Part shown: positions 18,494-26,657 of the stretch, one piece after another
Layout of the letters: each line of letters starts with the position of its first letter
How positions within the stretch are numbered: position 1 is the stretch's first letter
Assembly (NCBI RefSeq): GCF_024499015.1
Contig: NZ_CP098604.1
Coordinates: 5,022,001 to 5,086,000 of the forward strand
Direction of reading: 5' to 3'
Length of the DNA: 64,000 bases
Source of the DNA: Xanthomonas hortorum pv. pelargonii
Lineage (GTDB): Bacteria > Pseudomonadota > Gammaproteobacteria > Xanthomonadales > Xanthomonadaceae
The notes under the pieces: generated by a model
Database searches by the model: none
Seen by the model: only the letters and a program-made list of their open reading frames with translations
Told to the model about the DNA's origin: nothing
Translations under genes and position numbers: made by a program

Positions 18494-18636
18494 TTAGATC
18501 GAAAAAAGCTTCCGGAAAGACACGCGTATCTCTTAGTAAGTCCGGAACAAGAATGATGCTGGTGGTCATCTTAAGATGTATCCAATGCGGACGTCAGTCA
18601 TCTCTCTATCTTCTCCAAGTCGTAAGTTTACTGGCC

Positions 18637-20151
18637 TTACTCCGCCCAGGGCGGCGGTGCGGCACCGGCGACGGGCGATGCATACAAAACGAGGTCGTAG
18701 TAGTGGGCGGGAGAGTGCTGGCGTAGACGGAAGTGATAGCCATCCACCAGTTTGTCCAGTTGCCCCACGATATCCAGTAAATCCTGGGCGTAGTGGTACA
18801 CGCAAATAGCCATACGGGGGCGCTGGGTGCGGATGAGGCGAGATGCGCCTTCTAGTGCCCTGGCTTCGAACCCTTCGATATCCAACTTCAGTAGCGTCAG
18901 TTTTTCCAACTCGTCGTCCAGGCGCGTAGTAGTCACGGAGATTCCGCCATCCGGCGATACATGGCTGGAAACGGTGCCGGTCTCCTCGAAGCGCAGCGTC
19001 GTCTGTTCGTTGGAGATGGCTTTTTTTATGGCCTTGAAATTGTGCGGTGGAAGGGGGAGGGAGCTGGCGATGCCCTCCAGTTTCTGGAAGTTGATGCTAT
19101 CGGGTTCAAAGGCGGTGATGCTTTCGTAGCGATAGCGGGATGCTTCCAGAAACTTGTGGACGATGGGGCCTTGGAAGGCACCGCCATCGCAGAAATGTTC
19201 ACGCTGGCCCAGCTGGAAAGTACTGCTATCGGCGAACTCTGAAAAGTACTCGTTGATCGGCGTAGCCCAACAGTCCAGCAGGAGGCTGGAATCGTAGGTC
19301 AGGCGGAACAACAGGTTGCTGTAGAGCGTAAAAACGCTGAAATCGTCGTCCAGCCGATCCGTAAAACTCAGAAATTCGTCCAGGCGCGTAAGCGTCCGCT
19401 GACGGTATACCTTGGCAGGCTCATATACGGCGAGCAGTCCACAGTGAGCAACGGCCAGGCAGGCATCTACCCTTTCAATGCCTGCTTGTTCGCAGAGCTT
19501 GCGTGCCAGGCCGGATTCTCCGGGGCTATAGGAAAAATCGATGGCCAATGCCTGGGAATACTGGGCCGCCTGTTCGATGAACTGGCGCGAACTCCAGCGC
19601 GGCACCCCATGAACGGTGTCGCTGTCGCTTGGCTGGTCATCAATGGCGGCGATTACATGGCTGGAGTGCTGGACGATCTTTGAGCCATAAATGTTGCCAA
19701 TGCCCGAGCGCGGATGGAGCAGAAAGAGGGGGCGCTGCTCAAAGTGTGGGATCAGCGGATCCACGGAAGGCGCAATGCTCAGTTGCTCGATACCCGCGCT
19801 GGCACAGAGGTCGTTTGCAAACGCCCGACCGCGCGGGCTGCAAGAGAAATCGATAGCGATCGCATCGGCGTACTGCCCTGCCTTGGCAAGGAACTCCTGA
19901 CTATTCCAGCGCGGCGCGCCGTGAATGCGGTCCAGGTGGATGCTTTGGTCATCAATTGCGGCAACGACATGGCGCAGGTCGGCAACGACCCTGGGGCCAT
20001 GCACCACGCCTGCATAGGACTCGGGAGCGACGAGGAATACAGGGCGATCTGCAATCGCGGGTAGGCGCGCAATGACATCCTCGAGTGCGGGGCGCTCCTG
20101 CTCCGCAATACGGAGAATCCGTTGGCGAAGCTGCTCATTTCTTGCGTTCAT
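18637..20151 (-). CDS. FkbM-family methyltransferase with duplicated N-terminal domain
   Basis: The C-terminal third is an FkbM-type SAM methyltransferase (HFCDGGAFQG, ITAFEPDSINFQKLEG, LLKLDIEGFEARALEGASRL). The N-terminal half holds two copies of an ~88-residue unit at about residues 36-123 and 140-227, both containing HV[VI]AAIDDQ, [IV]HG[AV]PRW and A[IL]AIDFS. I chose the ATG at 20151 (504 aa), with GGGAG 9 nt upstream. An ATG at 20160 overlaps the previous stop but has the GGGAG abutting it. The N-terminal unit is not one I recognise. Probably it methylates a hydroxyl of the glycan. Confidence 0.8.
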   Translation of the reverse strand: MNARNEQLRQRILRIAEQERPALEDVIARLPAIADRPVFLVAPESYAGVVHGPRVVADLRHVVAAIDDQSIHLDRIHGAPRWNSQEFLAKAGQYADAIAIDFSCSPRGRAFANDLCASAGIEQLSIAPSVDPLIPHFEQRPLFLLHPRSGIGNIYGSKIVQHSSHVIAAIDDQPSDSDTVHGVPRWSSRQFIEQAAQYSQALAIDFSYSPGESGLARKLCEQAGIERVDACLAVAHCGLLAVYEPAKVYRQRTLTRLDEFLSFTDRLDDDFSVFTLYSNLLFRLTYDSSLLLDCWATPINEYFSEFADSSTFQLGQREHFCDGGAFQGPIVHKFLEASRYRYESITAFEPDSINFQKLEGIASSLPLPPHNFKAIKKAISNEQTTLRFEETGTVSSHVSPDGGISVTTTRLDDELEKLTLLKLDIEGFEARALEGASRLIRTQRPRMAICVYHYAQDLLDIVGQLDKLVDGYHFRLRQHSPAHYYDLVLYASPVAGAAPPPWAE

Positions 20152-20156
20152 GAACG

Positions 20157-20780
20157 TCATCTCCCGTAGGTATGAATGGGGGCGTCGTAGCGGACATCGA
20201 AATAGGTCTTGGCAGGCACGTCCTCGCGGTAGGCACGCTGCCAACCCAGTTCGCAGCTTCGTCCCACCTTGACGCCCCAACTCACGATGGCGCCGGTGCG
20301 CAGGATGCTATTGCCGCCGATCTCGACGCCCGCGCCGATTTGCACACCATTCTCTATCCAGCATGACGATTTGACGCGGCATGCCGGTCCCAGGTGCGCG
20401 CCGGCATGGATGACGGTGTTGTAGTCGATCCTGCACCCGTGCCCGACGACAGCATTGGCACCCACGAATGCGTTGAGCCCGATGACCGTGTCAGAGGCGA
20501 TGGCTGCGCTGGAGTGGATGAAGGGCTCCAGCTTGAAGCCACGTTCCATCGCTGCCTGCATCAGTTCTAGGCGCTTGAAGTTGCCGAAGCGTTCGTCGAT
20601 CGCCACGAACATGGCCCCATCGGTCGGATTCAGTCCATCCAGCACGCCCAGATCGAATTCGTGTTCCGCGTCTTGTGGCACATCGATCCTGATGACCGCC
20701 TCGTCCTGACGCGCCTGCTTCCAGGCGTGAAAGGCCAGGTCGAGGTATGCGCTGCCGCCGATGATCCACCTAGATTTCAT
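20157..20780 (-). CDS. NeuD/PglD-like hexapeptide acyltransferase
   Basis: A 207-residue protein with a short Rossmann-like N-terminal domain (RWIIGGSAYLDLAFHAWKQA, VAIDERFGNFKRLELMQAA) and a left-handed beta-helix of hexapeptide repeats from about residue 88 (HSSAAIASDTVIGLNAFVGA, NAVVGHGCRIDYNTVIHAGA). Such enzymes move an acetyl or other acyl group to an amino or hydroxyl group on nucleotide sugars. The start overlaps the Rieske gene by 11 nt. It is one of two such proteins in the operon, so they may act on different positions. Confidence 0.8.
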   Translation of the reverse strand: MKSRWIIGGSAYLDLAFHAWKQARQDEAVIRIDVPQDAEHEFDLGVLDGLNPTDGAMFVAIDERFGNFKRLELMQAAMERGFKLEPFIHSSAAIASDTVIGLNAFVGANAVVGHGCRIDYNTVIHAGAHLGPACRVKSSCWIENGVQIGAGVEIGGNSILRTGAIVSWGVKVGRSCELGWQRAYREDVPAKTYFDVRYDAPIHTYGR

Positions 20781-21915
20781 GTTCGGTCTCCATCAGCAGC
20801 GTGTACCAGCGTTCGACCAGGCGATTCATGGATTCGTAGGCACCCTGGGTGGGTAGCGGAGCATCCGTGTGTAATGCCGCCTGCACCCGCTCCATGATGT
20901 CCACGTCTTCGCCCACCACCACCTTGCTGCCGTGCATCTGTGCCAGTAGCACTTGGCTGGAAGAAACGTAAGGCTGTTTCCTGCGTGCGCTAAACCAATA
21001 GATTTCCAGGTCGGTCCGGTCCGGTGCGACGGGGATGTGGTGTTCCAGCGTGAAGGAATAGCCGCCGTTGGGACTGGCGATATGCAAGTTCGGGAAGGCC
21101 AGCCAGTTGAAGTAGGCATCCTGCTTGCCCCAGCGTTCCACTTTCTCGTGCCAGCCGAAGTGCTGAAGCTTGGGGATGGGCGCTTCAGCCCCACCGAAGC
21201 TGAAGCGACGCATTTCGCGCCGCAAGGCTGCGGGCGATGTTTCCTGCAAGGCTCCCATGGACTCCTTGGCTTGTTCCTCGTTTACCTGGGGAACGAAGCT
21301 GACGCTCTTGGCCAGGGTCTTGGGGTGGACAAAGCGCGGGTGGTTGGCATCCCGAAGATTTTCGTAAGCGAGTTTCCAGTTGTACCGGCCATGCCATGTG
21401 GTCACCATGACCTCGGTGTCATAGGCATTGGAACTGCTTTCCAGCAAGGCGATGAAGTCTGCCGAAAACTGCTCCTCGATCGGCATCGGGTCGGGGTCGA
21501 GGTTGACGAACAGCAGGTTGCCCACCTCGCACAGCGCAAACTCGCGCAGCTTCAGACCGTGCCGTTCCTCATCGCCGAAGCCATAAAGGGCATCGCACTC
21601 GGGGATGTTCTCGACCCGGCCGTCGGCGTCGTACTTCCATGCATGGTAGGGGCAGACCAGCGGGCGCTTTCCCACCACAGCGGTCTGCAGCAGCGCGCTG
21701 CGGTGCAGGCAGACGTTCTCGAACGCGCGCAGCCGGCCCTGGAAGTTCTGGATCAGCACCGGAATGCCGGCGAGCTTGCGGGTGATGAAGCAGTTGTTGT
21801 CGGGCAGCAGCGTCTTCAGGCCGGCAAACAGCCAGGCCTTGCGGAAGATCTTGCGCTGTTCGCGGGCGAAGATGTCCGTGGACAGGTAGTAGCTGGGGTG
21901 CATTCGCGATCGCAT
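20770..21915 (-). CDS. Rieske [2Fe-2S] ring-hydroxylating oxygenase-type protein
   Basis: A 381-residue Rieske non-haem iron oxygenase large subunit. The Rieske ligands are C69-x-H71 (CLHRSAL) and C88-x2-H91 (CPYHAWKYD). The mononuclear iron region is visible as ENLRDANHPRFVHPKTL. No ferredoxin or reductase gene is nearby, so electrons must come from elsewhere. Rieske enzymes hydroxylate, demethylate or desaturate substrates. In this operon it may modify the sugar or its acyl chain; that is inference. An ATG four codons further in (21903) is an alternative start. Confidence 0.85.
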   Translation of the reverse strand: MRSRMHPSYYLSTDIFAREQRKIFRKAWLFAGLKTLLPDNNCFITRKLAGIPVLIQNFQGRLRAFENVCLHRSALLQTAVVGKRPLVCPYHAWKYDADGRVENIPECDALYGFGDEERHGLKLREFALCEVGNLLFVNLDPDPMPIEEQFSADFIALLESSSNAYDTEVMVTTWHGRYNWKLAYENLRDANHPRFVHPKTLAKSVSFVPQVNEEQAKESMGALQETSPAALRREMRRFSFGGAEAPIPKLQHFGWHEKVERWGKQDAYFNWLAFPNLHIASPNGGYSFTLEHHIPVAPDRTDLEIYWFSARRKQPYVSSSQVLLAQMHGSKVVVGEDVDIMERVQAALHTDAPLPTQGAYESMNRLVERWYTLLMETEHEI

Positions 21916-21928
21916 CGGCGCGGCTTCC

Positions 21929-22594
21929 TCACGAATCCTTGTAGTAGATGACCCGGGCCGGGTTGCCGAACACGCTGGCGCCCGCCGGCACGTCCTTCAC
22001 CACAACCGCACCGGCGCCGACCACTGCGCCGTCGCCGATGCGGATGCCGGGCAGGATGGTGGCGTGCGGGTGAATCGTCACTTCGTTGCCAACCACCGCG
22101 CCGCCGCCGATGAAAACGAAACTGCCGATCTGCACGTAATCGCCGATGCTGACTTCGTGCGCGATGATGGACGTGGAGAGTACGGTAACGAACTCGCCGA
22201 TCCGGCTACCCGACCCAATGGAAACGCGCGAATCGAACACGCTTCCGCGCCCGATGTAGCCGGCAGCGGCCTCGCGCGACGGCGGCGGATGAAACACGAT
22301 GAAGTCCGCACCCTTGTCGATCAGCGCACGGGAGTAGCGCCGTCGCGCTGCAGGGTCTCCGATCGCGCAGATGAAGATATCGCCTTCGACGGGGTGATAG
22401 GTGGAGGGGTCTCCTACGATCGGCCAACGCGATGTGCCATGCAGATGCGTGCGGTTATCCAGAAATCCCTTGATGTCCCACTCCACCCCGTAGGCTGGAT
22501 CTTCGTGATACGCCAGCGATGCGATATCCCGCCCAAAGCCACCGGCGTTGACGATCAGCAGGTGGTAGGGCGGGGCAGGTGTATCGGCGGTCAT
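21929..22594 (-). CDS. NeuD/PglD-family sugar O/N-acyltransferase
   Basis: A 221-residue protein with the PglD_N-type nucleotide-sugar domain (LLIVNAGGFGRDIASLAY, ICAIGDPAARRRYSRALI) and a C-terminal hexapeptide beta-helix (SRVSIGSGSRIGEFVTV, VGAGAVVVKDVPAGASVFGN-type end). By analogy with VioB and PglD it could transfer the ACP-borne acyl group to the 4-amino group made by the aminotransferase. The start overlaps the SDR gene upstream by 4 nt. Confidence 0.85.
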   Translation of the reverse strand: MTADTPAPPYHLLIVNAGGFGRDIASLAYHEDPAYGVEWDIKGFLDNRTHLHGTSRWPIVGDPSTYHPVEGDIFICAIGDPAARRRYSRALIDKGADFIVFHPPPSREAAAGYIGRGSVFDSRVSIGSGSRIGEFVTVLSTSIIAHEVSIGDYVQIGSFVFIGGGAVVGNEVTIHPHATILPGIRIGDGAVVGAGAVVVKDVPAGASVFGNPARVIYYKDS

Positions 22595-23370
22595 GCGAAT
22601 TCCACGCCTCCATCCATGCTGAAGGCCTGTCCGGTCACCTTGCTGCTGGCATCGGAAAGAAAATACAGACAGGCCAGCGCCACGTCGTCGGGCTGTCCGA
22701 TGCCCAGCGGATAGCGCTTGCGGCTTTCTTCGAACCAGGCCTTGTCCTCATTGATCAACGAGGTCTCGACCAAGCCGGGGCACAGCGCGTTCGCGCGGAT
22801 CTTGCGGCGCGCCAGCTCCAGCGCTAACGGCCGTAGCGTGCCGACCAGTGCAGCCTTGGAGCCTGCGTACGGGCCCACACCCACCGTGCCGGTGAGTGCG
22901 GCGATGGATGAAAGGAAGATCACCGAACCTCCAGGCTTCAGCGATTGCCGCGCCAACAGGTGGCGAGTCAGCATCACCGGCGCCAGATAGTTGATGTCCA
23001 TGACCTCGCGCAGGAATTTTTCGCTGACCAGTTTCATGGGCGACAGCCCGCGAATGCCGGCGCTGTGCACCACACCGTCGACGGGCCCGCAATCGGCAGC
23101 GAGTTGTTGCACGACAGCCGCATCGCTCAGGTCGCCAGCAAACAGGCGATGGCCATCGCCGTGCAGCGATGCCAGCGTGGTTTGCAGACGCTCCGCATCG
23201 CGCCCGGTGACGATCAGGCGTGCTCCTGCGGCGGCGCATGCGCGTGCGACCGCTTCGCCGATGCCTTTGGATGCGCCGGTCACCAGTACGGACTTGCCGC
23301 GCAGGCCATACATGTCGCGCAGCAGCACGGAAATGGGATCGTCTGCTGCCATGGTGGTGTCGATACTCAT
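22591..23370 (-). CDS. Short-chain dehydrogenase/reductase (FabG-like), second copy
   Basis: A classical SDR of 259 aa. The cofactor motif TGASKGIG is at 31-38, an NxAG-type motif appears as HSAG, Ser is near 154 in FLSS, and the catalytic Tyr168-x3-Lys172 is in YAGSK. Arg residues after the second beta strand suggest NADPH use. Next to a KAS III and an ACP it probably reduces a 3-ketoacyl-ACP, or another keto group of the sugar. It overlaps both neighbours by 4 nt. Confidence 0.88.
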   Translation of the reverse strand: MSIDTTMAADDPISVLLRDMYGLRGKSVLVTGASKGIGEAVARACAAAGARLIVTGRDAERLQTTLASLHGDGHRLFAGDLSDAAVVQQLAADCGPVDGVVHSAGIRGLSPMKLVSEKFLREVMDINYLAPVMLTRHLLARQSLKPGGSVIFLSSIAALTGTVGVGPYAGSKAALVGTLRPLALELARRKIRANALCPGLVETSLINEDKAWFEESRKRYPLGIGQPDDVALACLYFLSDASSKVTGQAFSMDGGVEFA

Positions 23371-24134
23371 AGGCGGATGGGCAGGGAAATCCCGCCATCG
23401 ATGGTCAAGGTGCTGCGGGTAATCCAGCGGCTGGCCGCCGACAACAGATACACCGCGCCTTTGGCGATGTCATCCGGGTCGATGCGCCCCAGCGGCGTCA
23501 GCCCGATCTTGTCTTCCAGGTCTGCTGCGGTGCCCAATTTCTTCAGCATGGGCGTGTCCACGTAGCCTGGCGCGATGCAGTTGGCGCGGACGCCGTGTTT
23601 GGCCTGTTCGAGCGCCAGCGTGCGGACCGCAGCCTCCAGCGCTGCCTTGGATGCTGCGTAGCCGGCGGCGGCCTGAGGTGCCGCGCGTGCGGACAATGCC
23701 GAGATATAGACCAGCGATGCGCCTTCGCTCAGGCGGCGCTTGACCAGCAACTGCTGCGTCAGCGCGATCGGTGCCAGATAGTTCACCGACAGCATCTGTT
23801 GCAGATGCTTTTCTGCGGCCATGCGGAACGGCACCAACGCCGCGATGCCTGCGCAGGAAACCAGCCCGTGATACCGCTCTGCAGCGTTGAGCAGGCGTGT
23901 ACGGGTGTCTTCTTCGGTCAGATCGCCGGCCACTACCGCATGCCCGCTGCCCTGCAACGCGCCGGCTACCGTATCCAGTCGCGCAATATCGCGCCCGGTG
24001 AGCACCACACTCGCGCCCAGACGCGCGCACAACGTAGCGACCGCAGCGCCAATGCCCGACGACGCGCCGGTCACCATAACTGTCTTGTTTTGCAGCCCGA
24101 ACGCATCGGTGGTTGCTGCAGGTGTGGCCATCAT
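23367..24134 (-). CDS. Short-chain dehydrogenase/reductase (FabG-like), first copy
   Basis: A classical SDR of 255 aa with TGASSGIG at 22-29, Ser145, and Tyr159-x3-Lys163 in YAASK. It is clearly related to the following SDR (shared VNYLAP/INYLAP, ending in DGGI and DGGV), which suggests a local duplication with specialisation. It overlaps the KAS III gene and the second SDR by 4 nt each. Likely role: 3-ketoacyl-ACP reduction for the glycan acyl chain (inference). Confidence 0.88.
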   Translation of the reverse strand: MMATPAATTDAFGLQNKTVMVTGASSGIGAAVATLCARLGASVVLTGRDIARLDTVAGALQGSGHAVVAGDLTEEDTRTRLLNAAERYHGLVSCAGIAALVPFRMAAEKHLQQMLSVNYLAPIALTQQLLVKRRLSEGASLVYISALSARAAPQAAAGYAASKAALEAAVRTLALEQAKHGVRANCIAPGYVDTPMLKKLGTAADLEDKIGLTPLGRIDPDDIAKGAVYLLSAASRWITRSTLTIDGGISLPIRL

Positions 24135-25171
24135 GACTCGATCAAATCAGGAAACACCGCGCCATCGATGTCCACCAGGCAGGTGCCCCACGACAGCCCG
24201 ATGCCGAAGCCGCATAGCAGCACGCGCTTGCGGCCGGATTCCAGTTCCTTGTTGATGCGCGCGGTCATGGTCACTGGCAGTGAAGCGCCGCTGGTGTTGC
24301 CGAAATCGCGCAGCGTGGAGGGAACTTTTTCCACCGGCAGACCGAGCTTCTTGCGGATGGTTTCGTTGATCATGCGGTTGGCCTGGTGGAACACGAAGTA
24401 GTCGATGTCCTCTTTGGCCACGCCGGTGTAGTCGAGCAATTTCTGCACTGCTGGCGGGATGCGCTGGGTGGAGAAGCTCAGCACTGCCACGCCGTCCAGG
24501 ATCAGGTCCACGCCACGCTTCCAGGCACCATCCGCCTCGTCGCGATACGGCACCAAGTGCTGGATGCCGACCGGTTCGCGGTGGCCGCCCACCGGCAGGA
24601 TGATCGCCTTATAACCGCTGCCATCGCTGTTGAGGTCGAAATGCATCGGTGGGGCGTCGGCGCTGAATTCCAGCGCGGTGGCGGTGCCGGAATCGGAGAA
24701 GATCGGGTCTTCCAGCGTGGCGCTGCGGTCGCCGACCAGCAGCAGGCCTTTCTTGACGCCGGCGGCGGCGATCATCGAGCCGAGCAGGTTGATGCCGAAC
24801 GGGTAGGCCGAGCAGCCCAGGTTGACGTCGAAGGCGACCGTGGCGTGCGAGAGCCCCAGCCGGTCCTGCAGGATGATCGCGGTGGCCGGGATCGGATAAT
24901 CTGGTGATTGAGTCACCACGATCAGTGCGTCGATCTCCTCGCGCTTCCATTGCAGTTTTTCCAGCAGCACCTGCGTCGCATCGAAGGCCAGGTCGGAGAA
25001 GCACTGCCACTCCGAGGCCATGCGGCGCGTCTCGATCCCGATGTTGCGCACCAGGCGCTCGCGCTCGGAACGAATCTGCGGCCGGCAATCGGTGAGGTTG
25101 GACACGACCCGCTTCGGCACGCATGTCGCCATGCCGGCAAAGCGAACATTGTGCAGCGTGGAGGTCGGCAT
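24131..25171 (-). CDS. 3-oxoacyl-ACP synthase III-like condensing enzyme
   Basis: A 346-residue FabH-type thiolase-fold enzyme. The catalytic triad is complete: Cys120 in VNLGCSAY, His262 in FHQAN and Asn292 in FGNTSG. It would condense an acyl-CoA with malonyl-ACP. The ATG at 25171 follows the ACP stop by 5 nt; an open frame extends upstream but only through the ACP gene. A P. syringae flagellin-glycan (viosamine) island also carries a KAS III, ACP and reductase for its N-(3-hydroxybutanoyl) group, so a parallel role is likely. Confidence 0.92.
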   Translation of the reverse strand: MPTSTLHNVRFAGMATCVPKRVVSNLTDCRPQIRSERERLVRNIGIETRRMASEWQCFSDLAFDATQVLLEKLQWKREEIDALIVVTQSPDYPIPATAIILQDRLGLSHATVAFDVNLGCSAYPFGINLLGSMIAAAGVKKGLLLVGDRSATLEDPIFSDSGTATALEFSADAPPMHFDLNSDGSGYKAIILPVGGHREPVGIQHLVPYRDEADGAWKRGVDLILDGVAVLSFSTQRIPPAVQKLLDYTGVAKEDIDYFVFHQANRMINETIRKKLGLPVEKVPSTLRDFGNTSGASLPVTMTARINKELESGRKRVLLCGFGIGLSWGTCLVDIDGAVFPDLIES

Positions 25172-25176
25172 GGTGC

Positions 25177-25401
25177 TTACGCCTCGGTCAGTTTGTAGAG
25201 ATCGCCGACAGTGATGGCCGTGGTCAGGTCCTCGCCGGTGATGGTCTTGCCGTATTCCATATCGAACATCACGATCACGCCCAGCGCGGCCAGCGAATCC
25301 CATTCCGGCAATTCCAGCAGCACGGTGTCCAGCGTGACCTCCACCGGTTCCTGGAAGTCGGTGGCGGAGATGAAGTTCTCGATAAACGTTGCCTGGGTCA
25401 T
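25177..25401 (-). CDS. Acyl carrier protein
   Basis: A 74-residue ACP. The phosphopantetheine attachment serine is Ser36 in EWDSLAALG, followed by the acidic helix II/III region. It lies 5 nt upstream of the condensing enzyme, so it is probably a dedicated carrier rather than the fatty-acid AcpP. The N-terminus is unusually acidic and aromatic for AcpP. Confidence 0.93.
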   Translation of the reverse strand: MTQATFIENFISATDFQEPVEVTLDTVLLELPEWDSLAALGVIVMFDMEYGKTITGEDLTTAITVGDLYKLTEA

Positions 25402-25465
25402 GCGATCTCGCCTGGTTGCCTGTTGAAGAAATGGGAGTCTGAAATGCAGGTGCAGCGTGTTGCGA

Positions 25466-26575
25466 TCATGTTGCCTGTTGGCCGGCGATCAGATCGGCAA
25501 TGGTATCGACCTGGTCGCGGGTCAAGCCAGGAAAGATCGGCAGGCACAACACTTGCGCCGCCACCGAACGCGCCACCGGCAGCCATGCCGGTGCGGACGA
25601 GGGCAGGGCGCGATACATTGGGAAATCGCTGATCAACGGATAGAAGTAACGCCGTACCAGGATGCCGTGCTCGCGCATCAATTGGTATAGCGCATCGCGC
25701 GCCAGCGGGTAATCGTCCTGCACCAGAATCGGAAAATACGCGTAGTTGGCCGTGGCGTGATCGGGCCGCGCAACGCAGCGGATGCCGCGAATATCGTTCA
25801 ATCGCTGCCGATACTGCGCATCGATGGCGCTGCGCTGGGCGATGGCGTGATCGATGTGCTTGAGTTGCAACAAGCCGAACGCCGCGCTGATCTCATTCAT
25901 CTTGCCGTTGATGCCCGGCGCCACTACCGTTGTTTCGTCGACGAAGCCGAAGTTCTTCAGATGCCCGATACGTTGATAGGTTTTTTCATCCGGGCAGATA
26001 ATCGCGCCGCCTTCGAAGGTGTTGAACACCTTGGTGGCATGAAAGCTCAACACGCTCAGGTCGCCATGGCGCAGGATCGAGCCGCCGCCATCGCGCACGC
26101 CGAAGGCATGCGCCGCGTCGTAGATCACCTTGAGGTTGTAGATATCGGCGATGCGCGTGATGGCGGCGGTGTCGCAGGTCGTGCCGTAACAATGCACCGG
26201 CATGATCGCGGTGGTCTGCGGCGTGATGGCCGCTTCGATCTTGGACGGATCCATGTTGAGCGTCACCGGGTCGATGTCCACAAACACCGGGGTGATGCTT
26301 TTCCACAGCAGCGAATGTGCGGTGGCCACGAACGAGTAGGGCGTGGTGATCACTTCACCGGTGATGCGCAGCGCCTGCAACGCGGTGATCAGCGCAGTGG
26401 TGCCGTTGGTCAGCAATGCCAGATGCGACACGCCCAGGTAATCGCACAGTGCGCGCTCGAGTGCCCCATGCATCTCGCCACCGTTGCTGAGGATGCGGCT
26501 GGTCCAGATCTGCTCCAGATAGGGCAGAAATTCTTCCAGCGGCGGCAGCAGCGGACTGGTGACGGGTATGGTCAT
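25466..26575 (-). CDS. DegT/DnrJ/EryC1-family sugar aminotransferase (VioA-like)
   Basis: A PLP-dependent nucleotide-sugar aminotransferase of 369 aa. The PLP lysine is Lys182 in SFHATKVFNTFEGG, an arrangement shared with VioA, FdtB and QdtB. An aspartate-histidine PLP motif is seen in IYDAAHAFGV. It would make a 4-amino- or 3-amino-4,6-dideoxyhexose from a dTDP-keto sugar. The ATG at 26575 is chosen; a GTG at 26602 is in frame. It is the first gene of the glycan operon, 71 nt downstream of the predicted sigma-54 start. Confidence 0.88.
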   Translation of the reverse strand: MTIPVTSPLLPPLEEFLPYLEQIWTSRILSNGGEMHGALERALCDYLGVSHLALLTNGTTALITALQALRITGEVITTPYSFVATAHSLLWKSITPVFVDIDPVTLNMDPSKIEAAITPQTTAIMPVHCYGTTCDTAAITRIADIYNLKVIYDAAHAFGVRDGGGSILRHGDLSVLSFHATKVFNTFEGGAIICPDEKTYQRIGHLKNFGFVDETTVVAPGINGKMNEISAAFGLLQLKHIDHAIAQRSAIDAQYRQRLNDIRGIRCVARPDHATANYAYFPILVQDDYPLARDALYQLMREHGILVRRYFYPLISDFPMYRALPSSAPAWLPVARSVAAQVLCLPIFPGLTRDQVDTIADLIAGQQAT

Positions 26576-26657
26576 CAAACACTCGGCAAGTGGAGTCGGC
26601 ACGTCGATGTCGATTCCGCTCGCAGCCGATGACTGCGAACGGAGTGATCCTGCTGAA

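Larger units (their letters stand above)
15535..18569 (-). pseudogene. Capsule-type glycosyltransferase/methyltransferase gene interrupted by an IS5-family element
   Basis: The open frame 15535-17334 has an N-terminal part resembling capsular polysaccharide (Kps/Kdo-transferase-like) proteins (GRRLLYKAHPMAED, LVGISSGLLQEAKWF) and a C-terminal class I methyltransferase (EVGCGNGAFVAEIAKSVP, ADVLEHIQPHEL). Removing the IS (17335-18493) and one TTAG copy restores one continuous frame: the 5' piece reads MTTSIILVPDLLRDTRVFPE then AFFD and joins LIREP at the target site. The intact protein would be about 623 aa, starting at the ATG at 18569. In this strain the frame can only restart from weak codons inside the IS end (a TTG at 17349), so the full protein is not made. 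A truncated but functional C-terminal methyltransferase cannot be excluded. Confidence 0.85.
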
